A stretch of DNA of 64,000 nt from Sphingomonas gilva (GTDB lineage: Bacteria; Pseudomonadota; Alphaproteobacteria; Sphingomonadales; Sphingomonadaceae), in contig NZ_QWLV01000005.1 in the NCBI RefSeq assembly GCF_003515075.1, positions 124,001 through 188,000 on the forward strand. The letters run 5' to 3'. This document shows positions 8,938-17,254 of the stretch, one piece after another. Under the pieces are notes generated by a model. It did no database searches. It had not been told where the DNA came from and saw only the letters and a list, made by a program, of their open reading frames with translations. Made by a program: the position numbers and the translations under genes. Every line of letters begins with the position of its first letter. Positions within the stretch are counted from its first letter, which is position 1.

Positions 8938-8952
8938 GAACATATCAAGAAC
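8938..8952 (-). promoter_or_regulatory. LexA (SOS) box upstream of the radical SAM gene
   Basis: On the minus strand this reads GTTCTTGATATGTTC, a perfect match to the alphaproteobacterial LexA consensus GTTC-N7-GTTC. It ends 24 bases before the ATG at 8913, where LexA would block transcription. This supports DNA-damage induction of the PA0069-family gene. The 106 bp intergenic region also carries the start of the divergent YbjN gene, which could be affected too. Confidence 0.7.
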
Positions 8953-9019
8953 AACAATCGCACTTGCGGCGATCCGCGTTCGTTGCCAGCCTCTGCGCCG
9001 GGGCAATGGGGAGTCAGCA

Positions 9020-9502
9020 ATGAGACGACGTTTCTTTTGCGGCGCGGCGGCGTTGTGGATCGGGTCGACGGCGGCGAATGCCGCGTGTCCGGCCAACACG
9101 GTGTGTGCGGCCGATCCGCAGACCGTCGTCGCCGCGCTCGCCGCTGCCGGATTCAAGGCCAAGCTGGACAAGGACTCGACCGGCGACCCGACGATCGCCA
9201 GCGCCGCGTCGGGCTATGATTTCGACATCTACTTCTATGGCTGCAAGGCGGGCAAGGACTGCACCTCGCTGCAGTTCCGCGCCGGCTGGAAGGCCGCCGA
9301 CGTGCACACGCCCGATTACGCCAACAAGTGGAACGCGGTGAAGCGCTTCGCCCAGATGTCGGTCAAGGAGGACAAGACCATGTCGCTATCCTACGACGTC
9401 ACCACCGAAGGCGGCATCAATCCGGCCAATTTCGCCGACGTGGTCGACTGGTGGCAGGTGATGCTCGGTGAGGCGTCCAAATTCTTCGCGGAGAATGGGT
9501 GA
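9020..9502 (+). CDS. secreted YbjN domain-containing protein
   Basis: 160 aa with an N-terminal signal peptide (RRRFFCGAAALWIGSTAANA). The mature protein matches the YbjN fold (type III secretion chaperone-like): DPQTVVAALAAAGFKAKL, then the strand pattern FDIYFYGC...DCTSLQFRAGW, and a C-terminal helix VVDWWQVMLGEASKFF. Sphingomonads often encode exported YbjN proteins of this size. Function is unknown; E. coli YbjN is linked to stress and motility. Four Cys in the mature part could form disulfides. Start ATG follows GGGGAG. Confidence 0.75.
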   Translation: MRRRFFCGAAALWIGSTAANAACPANTVCAADPQTVVAALAAAGFKAKLDKDSTGDPTIASAASGYDFDIYFYGCKAGKDCTSLQFRAGWKAADVHTPDYANKWNAVKRFAQMSVKEDKTMSLSYDVTTEGGINPANFADVVDWWQVMLGEASKFFAENG

Positions 9503-9506
9503 GGGG

Positions 9507-9986
9507 CTATTCGCCGTATTCGGCCTCCACGGGAGCGCCGTCGAGGATCGCGGCGATCCGCCTGGCATAGTCCTCCATCACCGCGACGATCTCGCTCGAT
9601 CGCAGCGTCCGCGGCTCGGGATCGATCGCGCAGATCGTGCCGAAGACGCTGCCGTCCTCGCGGATGATAGGAAGCGAGATATAGCTCTTGAAGCCATAGA
9701 GGATCGGCACCGGATGCGTGCGCCACTGCTGCTCGGCATCGACATCGTCGATGATCACGCCCTTGCCGGTCCGCCGGATATCGTCGCAGATCGTCGTCTT
9801 GATCGCGAGCTCGTCGCCGGGATCGAGCCCGAACTCGATCCTGTCCGCCACCTGGCAGGCAATCCATTGTTCCTCGGTCACGCGTGCGACCGCGGCGAAG
9901 CCCATCCGCGTGGTGCGGCAGACTGCCTCCAGCATCGTCCTGATCGTGTCATCGTCGCGCAGCAGCGCGAACTCGTCCGGTGTCAT
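9507..9986 (-). CDS. GAF domain-containing protein
   Basis: About 159 aa from the ATG at 9986, which follows GAGGGGGC; the frame is open 16 codons further up. It is a single GAF domain: TMLEAVCRTTRMGFAAVARVTEEQWIACQV, then DLKTTICDDIRRTGKGVIIDDV-like text and YISLPIIREDGSVFGTICAIDPEPR. There is no attached output domain. Such stand-alone GAF proteins are often partners of sensor kinases or signalling enzymes, but none is adjacent. It ends 4 bp from the YbjN gene in convergent arrangement. The ligand is unknown. Confidence 0.8.
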   Translation of the reverse strand: MTPDEFALLRDDDTIRTMLEAVCRTTRMGFAAVARVTEEQWIACQVADRIEFGLDPGDELAIKTTICDDIRRTGKGVIIDDVDAEQQWRTHPVPILYGFKSYISLPIIREDGSVFGTICAIDPEPRTLRSSEIVAVMEDYARRIAAILDGAPVEAEYGE

Positions 9987-10050
9987 CTGCCCCCTCGATC
10001 GCGCGAATATGACCGAAGGGATCGGCGGCCGCAATAAAATGGGTTGGGTC

Positions 10051-10578
10051 CTATCGCTCCATCAGCCGCGGCATCAGCTCGACGAAGTTGCAGGGGCGAT
10101 GGCGGCTGTCGAGCTGGCTCGCGAGGATGCCGTCCCACCCGTCCTTCACGGCGCCGGTCGATCCCGGCAGCGCGAAGATATAGGTGCCGCGCGCGACGCA
10201 GGCGGTGGCGCGCGACTGTACCGTGGAGGTGCCGATCGACTGATAGCTCAGCCAGCGGAACAGCTCGCCGAAGCCCTCGATCTCCTTGTCGCGCACGCGC
10301 GCCAGCGCTTCTGGCGTCACGTCGCGCCCGGTGACGCCGGTGCCGCCGGTGGCGATCACGCAATCGATGCTCTCGTCCTCGATCCAGCCGTGCAGGCGGG
10401 AGACGATGCGATCGACGTCGTCGCGCACGATCGCGCGGTCGGCGAGCACATGCCCAGCCGCCTCCAGCCGCGCGACCAGCGTGTCGCCCGAACGGTCGTC
10501 CTCCGCCGTCCGCGTGTCCGAAACCGTCAGCACCGCGATCCTTACCGGAAGGAACGCCGCGCCCTCGTCAATTGGCAC
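10051..10578 (-). CDS. moaB: molybdenum cofactor biosynthesis protein MoaB
   Basis: 175 aa from a GTG at 10578; the longer open frame upstream lies inside the transglycosylase gene. Matches MoaB/MogA throughout: [11 protein letters not shown], the nucleotide/molybdopterin loop [55 protein letters not shown] and the C-terminal [12 protein letters not shown]. It adenylylates or handles molybdopterin during Moco synthesis in the cytoplasm. It overlaps the transglycosylase stop by 11 bases, so it is coupled to that gene. moaA is at 59.8-60.8 kb, so the Moco genes are scattered. Confidence 0.9.
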   Translation of the reverse strand: MPIDEGAAFLPVRIAVLTVSDTRTAEDDRSGDTLVARLEAAGHVLADRAIVRDDVDRIVSRLHGWIEDESIDCVIATGGTGVTGRDVTPEALARVRDKEIEGFGELFRWLSYQSIGTSTVQSRATACVARGTYIFALPGSTGAVKDGWDGILASQLDSRHRPCNFVELMPRLMER

Positions 10579-12316
10579 TGGCGACGCCCGCCACCGAATC
10601 GAGCCGCACCGCGGTCGGCCCGCCGATGCCGGGGAAGCGCGGCCACATGCCCTGGACCAGCGCCGCGCGGCTGATCGGCTCCACGCCCGCCTGCTGCTGA
10701 TACATCCAATAGTTGCGCAGCACCGTGCCGACATAGCCGCGCGTTTCCCAATAGGGGATCGATTCGATGTAGAGCAGCGGATCGCCCTTGTCGCGCGAGG
10801 AGAGATTCCAGCGCTCGACCGGGGTCAGCCCGGCGTTGAACGCGGCGATCACCTTGGGCAGCAGCCCGCCGGTTCCGGGGCGGTCGCGCAGCGCCTCCAG
10901 ATGGCTCTGGCCGATCGCCATGTTGATCGCCGGCAGCCGCAGCGCGGCGCGGTCGATCGCCTTGCCGGTGCGCCGCGAATAATCGATCGCCGCCGCCGGC
11001 ATGATCTGCATCAAACCATATGCGCCGGCGGGGCTGACGACTTCGGTGCGGAAGCGCGATTCCTGAAGGGCGTGGGCGAACAGCAGCGAACGATCGACCC
11101 TAAGGCCACCCTCGGGTGTCCAGTCGGGCGCGGGATAGCGCGCCATTACCGGCGGACGCACCCCGTTCGGGCAGTTGTGCGACAGCCATAATTGCGTCGC
11201 GGCGAGGTCGAGCCGCGAAGCGAGGTGGAGCAGCGCGGTATGATCCGCCGCCGCGCCGATCCGCGCCTGGTGGCGCAGCGTCTCGTCCGCCAGCCGCGCC
11301 TCGCCGATCTCCGTGAGCGCCGCGGCGATGCGGACGTTGGGCCGGTTCTCGAGGCTTGCCCATTCGGCCGGCGCGAGCGGCATGCGATGCGACGGCGCCG
11401 CGTCCATGCCCAGCGCCCCGCGCGCAAGCTGGCCGTAGAAGGTCTCGTCGAACGCCGCCGCGCCGCGCAACTGGCTTTGAACCAGGTCAGGACGGCCGCA
11501 GCGCATCGAGGCGCGCGAGGCCCAATAATGCCCGCCGGCGCGCAGCTCGACGTCACCGGCGCGCTGGGCGACCGTCTGGAACGCCTGGCCCGCCGCGGCG
11601 CAATCGTTCATCCGCCAAGAGGCCAGACCCTGCGTCCAGTCGGCCTGCGCCGCCCATTCGCCGGCGCCGCGCTGCGCTGACGCGGCCATGCGGCGGGCGT
11701 TCCGATCGTCGCCGACCAGATAATAGATCCACGCGACCCGGGCCTGCCACTCGGTGCGCGCCTCTGGGGAGAGCGCGTCGGCATTCTCGGCGAGCAGCGC
11801 CTCGGCCTCCTCGGCGCGGTCGTCCTTGATCAGCGGCGCCATCTGCTCGGCAAGCGCGGCGGCGGCTGCGTCCTTGCTCGCGTCGGCGCGGCCGCGCACC
11901 GGCGCGCCGCCCGCCCAGATCAGCCGTTGCTCGTCGGGTAGATCGGGCAGATCGGTCGCCCCGCGGATCTTGGCCAGCCGGGCGAGCTGCTCGGCCTGGG
12001 GCAGGGTGGGCGCGGCGGACAGGAGTGCCAGCAGCTGCGGCAGCTCGACGCGTGGCGATCCCTTGGCGAGATATAGCTCGGCGCGGGCGAAATGGGCGAG
12101 CGCGCTGGTCGGCTCGGCGTCGATCCGCGCGGCGGCGTCGGCCCATTGCTGGCGGTCGATCGCGGAGAAGATCGCGCGGAAGCGGGCGTTTTCGTCGTTG
12201 TTGAGCTGGCGCGGAATCCGTGCTTCGGCAGTCTGGCGCGGAGCAGCCTCGGCATGGGCGGCGGTAACGGGCAGGGCGGACATGATCGCCAGGGCAAGCA
12301 ACACCGAACGCTTCAC
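10568..12316 (-). CDS. soluble lytic murein transglycosylase (Slt70-type)
   Basis: 582 aa periplasmic enzyme with a signal peptide ([22 protein letters not shown]). A long alpha-superhelical N-terminal part has Slt-like and TPR-like Ala-rich helices, including [13 protein letters not shown]. The C-terminal goose-lysozyme-like SLT domain has catalytic Glu419 in [11 protein letters not shown], then [41 protein letters not shown] and the closing [14 protein letters not shown]. It cleaves peptidoglycan glycan strands to anhydromuropeptides. It starts inside the 3' end of the UDG-like gene (4 base overlap) and overlaps moaB downstream. Anhydro products would feed the recycling enzymes amgK and murU at 42-44 kb. 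Confidence 0.92.
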   Translation of the reverse strand: MKRSVLLALAIMSALPVTAAHAEAAPRQTAEARIPRQLNNDENARFRAIFSAIDRQQWADAAARIDAEPTSALAHFARAELYLAKGSPRVELPQLLALLSAAPTLPQAEQLARLAKIRGATDLPDLPDEQRLIWAGGAPVRGRADASKDAAAAALAEQMAPLIKDDRAEEAEALLAENADALSPEARTEWQARVAWIYYLVGDDRNARRMAASAQRGAGEWAAQADWTQGLASWRMNDCAAAGQAFQTVAQRAGDVELRAGGHYWASRASMRCGRPDLVQSQLRGAAAFDETFYGQLARGALGMDAAPSHRMPLAPAEWASLENRPNVRIAAALTEIGEARLADETLRHQARIGAAADHTALLHLASRLDLAATQLWLSHNCPNGVRPPVMARYPAPDWTPEGGLRVDRSLLFAHALQESRFRTEVVSPAGAYGLMQIMPAAAIDYSRRTGKAIDRAALRLPAINMAIGQSHLEALRDRPGTGGLLPKVIAAFNAGLTPVERWNLSSRDKGDPLLYIESIPYWETRGYVGTVLRNYWMYQQQAGVEPISRAALVQGMWPRFPGIGGPTAVRLDSVAGVASAN

Positions 12317-13002
12317 GACGACAATCCCCCTTTCAGCAGCTGCAGGTCGGCCCAGCTCGCCGCCTTCATTGCCGGCCGGTCCAGCAGGAAGCGCGGATGA
12401 TGGGTCGCAATCACCCCGAAATTGCCGGGTAAATGGTTAACGGCGCGTAAACTTCCGCGTGCCTCGGCGAGTCCCAGCCCGGTTAGCGCACGGCTCGCCG
12501 CATCGCCTAGCGCGAGCACCATGCGGGGCGCGGCGAGCGCGATGTGGTGCAGCGCCAGCTCCGCCAGGCGCGCGCGCGCCTCACTGGATGGCGGCACGAT
12601 GACGCGGGCGTGCGCCAGCGGCGCCAGATAGGCCGCGCCCAGGTCGCGCCCGATCGCCGCCAGCATTCGTTCGAACAGCCGCGCCTCGGCGGGGGCAAGC
12701 AATGCGTCGTCGTCCGGCTGGTCGATCAGCACGAAAAGACCGGAGGCGGCATTGCCTTCGGGCGCGATCAGCCGAGGGGTCCAGGCGCGTTCGGGCATGT
12801 CGGGCGCGCTGATCCGCCAGGCGATGAAGGCTTCGAGCGTCGTCGGCAGCGCCGTTTCGGCGGGGCTGGGCTCGGTTGGAACCTCGCGCTGCGGCGTGCG
12901 CGCCAGCCAGTTGCGAGGCGTCTCGTCGACCAGCGTGTCGATCCCCGCTTCGGCCCACCAATCGAGCGCGCTCGCGAGCGCATTTCCCCCCTGAAAACCC
13001 AT
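12313..13002 (-). CDS. uracil-DNA glycosylase superfamily protein, cysteine-free
   Basis: About 229 aa from the ATG at 13002; TTG 13038 and GTG 13011 are alternatives. The C-terminal half has the UDG-superfamily layout: GLFVLIDQPDDDAL in place of the usual water-activating GEAPG loop, APLAHARVI, HHIALAAPRMVLALGDAASRALTG, and the motif B region ATHHPRFLLDRPAMKAASWADLQ. Family 4/5 enzymes carry four Cys for a 4Fe-4S cluster, but this protein has no Cys at all. It may bind DNA or be inactive rather than remove uracil. It heads the run with slt and moaB through overlaps. The family call rests on the C-terminal motif order. Confidence 0.7.
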   Translation of the reverse strand: MGFQGGNALASALDWWAEAGIDTLVDETPRNWLARTPQREVPTEPSPAETALPTTLEAFIAWRISAPDMPERAWTPRLIAPEGNAASGLFVLIDQPDDDALLAPAEARLFERMLAAIGRDLGAAYLAPLAHARVIVPPSSEARARLAELALHHIALAAPRMVLALGDAASRALTGLGLAEARGSLRAVNHLPGNFGVIATHHPRFLLDRPAMKAASWADLQLLKGGLSS

Positions 13003-13133
13003 GTTTTGCACCAGACTCCCGGTTGACGGCGCCGTCAATGCGCTTCACCACGGCGAGCGATACGGCGTGGTGCTGCCACGACGACCCGAATCCGGTCGAT
13101 TCCCCAGGCGGCCTCGCGCGAAGGAGAGAATGG

Positions 13134-14789
13134 ATGAGCGAACGCGAGTCGATGCCCTATGACGTGGTGATCGTCGGCGCCGGCCCGGCGGGGCTTTCGG
13201 CGGCGATCCGGCTCAAGCAGCTGGCGAACGAGGCGGGCGCGGAACTGGCCGTGTGCGTGCTCGAAAAGGGGTCCGAGGTCGGCGCGCATATCCTGTCGGG
13301 CGCGGTGATCGATCCCAAGGCGTTGGACGAGCTGCTGCCTGAATGGCGCGACCAGGGCTGCCCCATGGCCGAGGTGCCGGTCACCGAAAACCATCACTGG
13401 GTGCTGACCGCCACCCGGCAGTTCAGCATGCCCGAGTTCCTGACGCCGCCCTTCATGCACAATGAGGGCTGCTACACCGGCAGCCTCGGCAACATGTGCC
13501 GCTGGCTGGCCGAGCAGGCGGAGGCGCTTGGCGTGGAGATATTCCCCGGCTTCGCCGCGGCCGAGATCCTGTTCAACGAGGACGGATCGGTGAAGGGCGT
13601 CGCCACCGGCGACATGGGCGTGGCGCGCGACGGCACGCACAAGCCGGACTACCAGCCGGGTCTCGAGCTCCACGCCAGATACACCTTCTTCGCAGAGGGC
13701 GTGCGCGGACATCTTTCCAAGGAGCTGCAGCGAATCTTCAACCTGCGCGAAGGCGTGCAGCCGCAGGTTTACGGCCTTGGCGTCAAGGAATTATGGGACG
13801 TTGCTCCTGACAAGCATGAACCCGGCAAGGTGATCCACACCCAGGGCTGGCCGCTGAGCGAGGGGACCAATGGCGGCGGCTTCCTCTATCATCAGTCCAA
13901 TGGGCAGGTGGCGCTCGGATTCGTCACCTGGCTCAACTATTGCAATCCGCACACCTCGCCCTTCCAGGAAATGCAGAAGTGGAAGACGCACCCGGCGATC
14001 GCGGCGATCCTGGAGGGCGGCAAGCGCGTCTCCTACGGCGCGCGCGCGATCAGTGACGGCGGCTGGCAGTCGGTGCCCAAGCTGACCTTCCCCGGCGGCG
14101 CGCTGATCGGCTGCTCGGCGGGCTTCGTCAACGTGCCGCGGATCAAGGGCACCCATACCGCGATGAAGACCGGGATGATGGCGGCGGAAGCCGCTTTCGC
14201 CGCGGTCAAGGCGGGCCGTCAGGCCGACGAGCTGGCCGACTACACGACGGCCTACGAAAACAGCTGGGTTTACAAGGAGCTGCGCCAGGTTCGCAACACG
14301 CTGCCGCTGGTCGAGAAATATGGCGACGGGCTCGGCACCCTGCTCGCCGGCGTCACCATGTGGGCCGAATATCTGCGCATCCGCATGCCCTTCACGATGA
14401 AGCACCATGCCGATCACGAAAGCCTGTGGCGCAAGGACATGGTCGAGCCGCCCGTCTATCCCAAGCCGGACGGCAAGCTGACCTTCGACCGGCTTTCCTC
14501 GGTGTTCATCTCCAACACCAATCACGAGGAGGACCAGCCCGTCCATCTCACGCTCAAGGACGCGGACGTGCCGATTGCGCACAACCTGCCGCTTTATGGA
14601 GAGCCCGCGCGGCTCTATTGCCCGGCGGGCGTATACGAGGTGGTGGGCGAGGACGAGGGCGATCCGAAGTTCGTTATCAACGCGCAGAATTGCGTGCACT
14701 GCAAGACCTGCGACATCAAGGACCCGACCCAGAACATCAACTGGGTCGTGCCCGAAGGCGGTGGAGGACCGAACTATCCGAATATGTAA
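13134..14789 (+). CDS. electron transfer flavoprotein-ubiquinone oxidoreductase
   Basis: 551 aa, normal for ETF-QO, from the ATG at 13134 after AAGGAGAG. It transfers electrons from ETF (fatty-acid and amino-acid oxidation) to the quinone pool at the inner membrane. FAD motif VGAGPAGLSAAIRL is at the N-terminus, with EKGSEVGAHILSGAV, GCSAGFVNVPRIKGTHTAMKTGMMAAE and the ubiquinone-side region FNLREGVQPQVYGLGVKELW. The C-terminal 4Fe-4S ligands are C496, C520, C523 and C526 (YCPAGVYE, NCVHCKTCDIKDPTQNINW). All key residues are intact. The TPR gene starts within or just after its 3' end. Confidence 0.95.
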   Translation: MSERESMPYDVVIVGAGPAGLSAAIRLKQLANEAGAELAVCVLEKGSEVGAHILSGAVIDPKALDELLPEWRDQGCPMAEVPVTENHHWVLTATRQFSMPEFLTPPFMHNEGCYTGSLGNMCRWLAEQAEALGVEIFPGFAAAEILFNEDGSVKGVATGDMGVARDGTHKPDYQPGLELHARYTFFAEGVRGHLSKELQRIFNLREGVQPQVYGLGVKELWDVAPDKHEPGKVIHTQGWPLSEGTNGGGFLYHQSNGQVALGFVTWLNYCNPHTSPFQEMQKWKTHPAIAAILEGGKRVSYGARAISDGGWQSVPKLTFPGGALIGCSAGFVNVPRIKGTHTAMKTGMMAAEAAFAAVKAGRQADELADYTTAYENSWVYKELRQVRNTLPLVEKYGDGLGTLLAGVTMWAEYLRIRMPFTMKHHADHESLWRKDMVEPPVYPKPDGKLTFDRLSSVFISNTNHEEDQPVHLTLKDADVPIAHNLPLYGEPARLYCPAGVYEVVGEDEGDPKFVINAQNCVHCKTCDIKDPTQNINWVVPEGGGGPNYPNM

Positions 14790-16416
14790 GGCCCTGATTC
14801 TGTCGGCGGCGTTCGCCATGCCCGGCGTGGCGCCGGCGGCGACCGACGGCGACCACAAGGCGATGGCCGCCTATCTGCGCGCCCGCGCCGCCGATGCCGA
14901 TGGCCGGCCCAGGCTCGCCGCCGCCGGCTATGCCACCGCGCTCGCCGCGCTGCCCGGCGACGAGGTGATCGCAATCCGCGCCTATCGCCAGGCGCTGACG
15001 GTCGGCGACATGGCGCTCGCCGACCGGGCGGCCGCCATATTGCGGCGTAGCAATGTCGCGCCCAATGATGCTGAGATACTTCTGCTTTCCTCCGCCATTG
15101 CCGCGGACGACCTGCGGGAGGCCGAGGCGGCGATCGATCGCATCGCCAGCGGCAGTCTCGATTTCCTCGCGCCGGTGATGCGCGGCTGGCTCGCGCTGGA
15201 AAGGGGTGAGGACAACGCCGCCGCCCTGCTCGATGTCGAGGCGGGCAACCCGATCGGCGCACGCTACGCCCGCTCGCACCGCGCGCTGATCCTCCTCGCG
15301 CAAGGAAAGATCGAGGACGGCGTCGCCGCGACGCGCGCCGCGCTCGGCGCCGATGCCGGCAATCTCGACCTCCGCCTCGCCGCCGCGGCGCGCCTCGCCG
15401 ACAAGGGCCAGCGCCAGACCGCCGAGGCGCTGCTCACCGGCAACGATCCGGTGATGGTCCGCGCCCGCGAACAACTGGGGGACAAGCGCCGCCGCGGCGA
15501 CGGTGCGACCACCGCCGCCGAGGGGATCGCATTGCTCCTTACGCAGCTTGCCGCCGATATCGGCGCGGAGGGCGGCTCGTTGCTCGGCATCGCGCTGTCG
15601 CGAGCGGCGCTCAGGCTCGATCCGGACGAGGCGCGCACGCGGCTGGTGCTGGCGCGCGCGCTGGCCGAGGACACGCCCGAGCTCGCGCTCGCCGAGATCG
15701 CCCGGATCGGCGAGGCGAGCCCGCTCGCGCCGCTCGCCGCGGCGCAGGCGGCGATGATCCGCAGCGACATGGGAGACACGGATAGCGCGCTGGCGCTCGC
15801 CCACGCCCGTGCGACCGAGCCGGACGCCGCGCCCGCCTTCATCTCGGGCTATGCCGATCTCCTGACCAATGCCGGCCGCCATGCCGAGGCCGCGGCCGAA
15901 TATGGCCGCGCCGCGGACGCGCTGCGCGCCGAGGGCCGGCCGGTGCCATGGACCCTGCTGCTGCAGCGCGGCGCCGCGCTCGAACAGGCCGATCGCTGGG
16001 CGGAGGCCAAGCCGCTGCTCGAAGCGGCGCTCGCGGCCGCGCCCGAGGAGCCCGTGGTCCTCAACTATCTCGGCTATTCGCAGGTCGAACGCGGCGAGAA
16101 CCTCGCCGCCGCCGAGGCGCTGATCGCCAAGGCGGTGGCGCTGCGTCCCGATGACGGCGCGATCATCGATTCGCTGGGCTGGGCGCAATATATGCAGGGC
16201 CGCCACAAGCAGGCGGTCGAGACGCTGGAGCAGGCCGCCAAGGCCGAGCCCGCCGATCCCGAGATCAACGAGCATCTCGGCGACGCCTATTGGGCGGTCG
16301 GCCGTCGTTTCGAGGCGCGCTACGCCTGGCGCGCCGCGCGCCTCTACGCCGATGACGAGGCGTCGGCGCGGATCGCCGGCAAGATCAGCAACGGCCTCCA
16401 ATCCGCCGCGCGCTGA
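14761..16416 (+). CDS. secreted tetratricopeptide repeat protein
   Basis: About 551 aa. I favour the GTG at 14761, inside the 3' end of the ETF-QO gene, because it gives a basic start and hydrophobic stretch (KALILSAAFAMPGVAPAA) that look like a signal peptide. The first in-frame ATG is 14818. The body is Ala/Leu/Glu-rich helices with TPR motifs, clearest near the C-terminus (EPVVLNYLGYSQVERGEN, DGAIIDSLGWAQYMQGRHKQA, DPEINEHLGDAYWAVGRRFEA). Probably a periplasmic scaffold. Its partner is unknown. Four bases separate its stop from ispE. Confidence 0.8.
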   Translation: MEDRTIRICKALILSAAFAMPGVAPAATDGDHKAMAAYLRARAADADGRPRLAAAGYATALAALPGDEVIAIRAYRQALTVGDMALADRAAAILRRSNVAPNDAEILLLSSAIAADDLREAEAAIDRIASGSLDFLAPVMRGWLALERGEDNAAALLDVEAGNPIGARYARSHRALILLAQGKIEDGVAATRAALGADAGNLDLRLAAAARLADKGQRQTAEALLTGNDPVMVRAREQLGDKRRRGDGATTAAEGIALLLTQLAADIGAEGGSLLGIALSRAALRLDPDEARTRLVLARALAEDTPELALAEIARIGEASPLAPLAAAQAAMIRSDMGDTDSALALAHARATEPDAAPAFISGYADLLTNAGRHAEAAAEYGRAADALRAEGRPVPWTLLLQRGAALEQADRWAEAKPLLEAALAAAPEEPVVLNYLGYSQVERGENLAAAEALIAKAVALRPDDGAIIDSLGWAQYMQGRHKQAVETLEQAAKAEPADPEINEHLGDAYWAVGRRFEARYAWRAARLYADDEASARIAGKISNGLQSAAR

Positions 16417-16420
16417 ACCG

Positions 16421-17254
16421 ATGTTCGCCGAATTCGCGCCCGCCAAGCTCAACCTGGCGCTGCACGTCCGCGGGCGGCCTGCTGACGGGTATCATGACCT
16501 CGAGACGCTGTTCGCCTTCGCCGATATCGGCGACCGGCTCACCGCCGTTCCGGCCGATGCCCTGTCCTTGGCGATCGGTGGCAGGTTCGCCGAGGAACTG
16601 AATGCGGAACAAGACAATCTCGTCCTCCGCGCGGCGCGAATGCTGGGCGAGGTCCTAGGCCGCGACCCTACCTTCGCGCTCATCCTCGACAAGGCGCTGC
16701 CCGTCGCCTCGGGCATCGGCGGCGGATCGGCCGACGCCGCCGCCACGCTGCGTCTACTCGCGCGCGCGTGGGACGTATCCGCCGATCATCCCGCGCTGAT
16801 CGATTGCGCCGCGCGGCTCGGCTCGGACGTGCCCGCCTGCCTGCTCTCCCGCGCCGCGATCGGCTTGGGGCGAGGAGAGGCGTTGCGCCCCGTGGACCTA
16901 GGTGCGCTCGCGGGCGCGCCGCTCATCCTCGCCAACCCCGGCGTCGCCGTCGCGACCGCGCCGGTGTTCGCAGCGTGGGACGGGATCGACCGCGGCGGCC
17001 TGCCCGGGGGCGACGCGGCGGCGATCACCGCCGCCGGCCGCAACGACCTCCAGCCGTCCGCCATCGCGCTGGTCCCGGAGATTGCCGAGCTGCTCGAAGC
17101 CATGGCGTCAACCGGCGCGAATGTGGTGCGGATGAGCGGTTCCGGCGCCACCTGCTTCACCATCTACGCCAACGAACAGTCGCGCGATCGCGCGCTGATG
17201 CAGCTTCGCGCCGCTTATCCCACCTATTGGATCGAGCCCGCCGGCCTCAGCTGA
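16421..17254 (+). CDS. ispE: 4-diphosphocytidyl-2-C-methyl-D-erythritol kinase
   Basis: 277 aa GHMP kinase of the MEP isoprenoid pathway; phosphorylates CDP-ME at the 2-hydroxyl. N-terminal FAPAKLNLALHVRGRPADGYHDLETL has the substrate-binding Lys9. The ATP loop PVASGIGGGSADAAA is at 94-108 and contains the catalytic Asp105. The C-terminal VVRMSGSGATCFTIYA is the third GHMP motif. It is on the same strand right after the TPR gene and ends convergently, overlapping the DUF885 gene by 8 bases. Confidence 0.95.
   Translation: MFAEFAPAKLNLALHVRGRPADGYHDLETLFAFADIGDRLTAVPADALSLAIGGRFAEELNAEQDNLVLRAARMLGEVLGRDPTFALILDKALPVASGIGGGSADAAATLRLLARAWDVSADHPALIDCAARLGSDVPACLLSRAAIGLGRGEALRPVDLGALAGAPLILANPGVAVATAPVFAAWDGIDRGGLPGGDAAAITAAGRNDLQPSAIALVPEIAELLEAMASTGANVVRMSGSGATCFTIYANEQSRDRALMQLRAAYPTYWIEPAGLS

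Noticed and set aside
14737..16452. 571-codon antisense frame over the TPR gene
   Set aside because: Opposite-strand shadow; the sense frame has a signal-like start and TPR motifs and fits the ispE operon.
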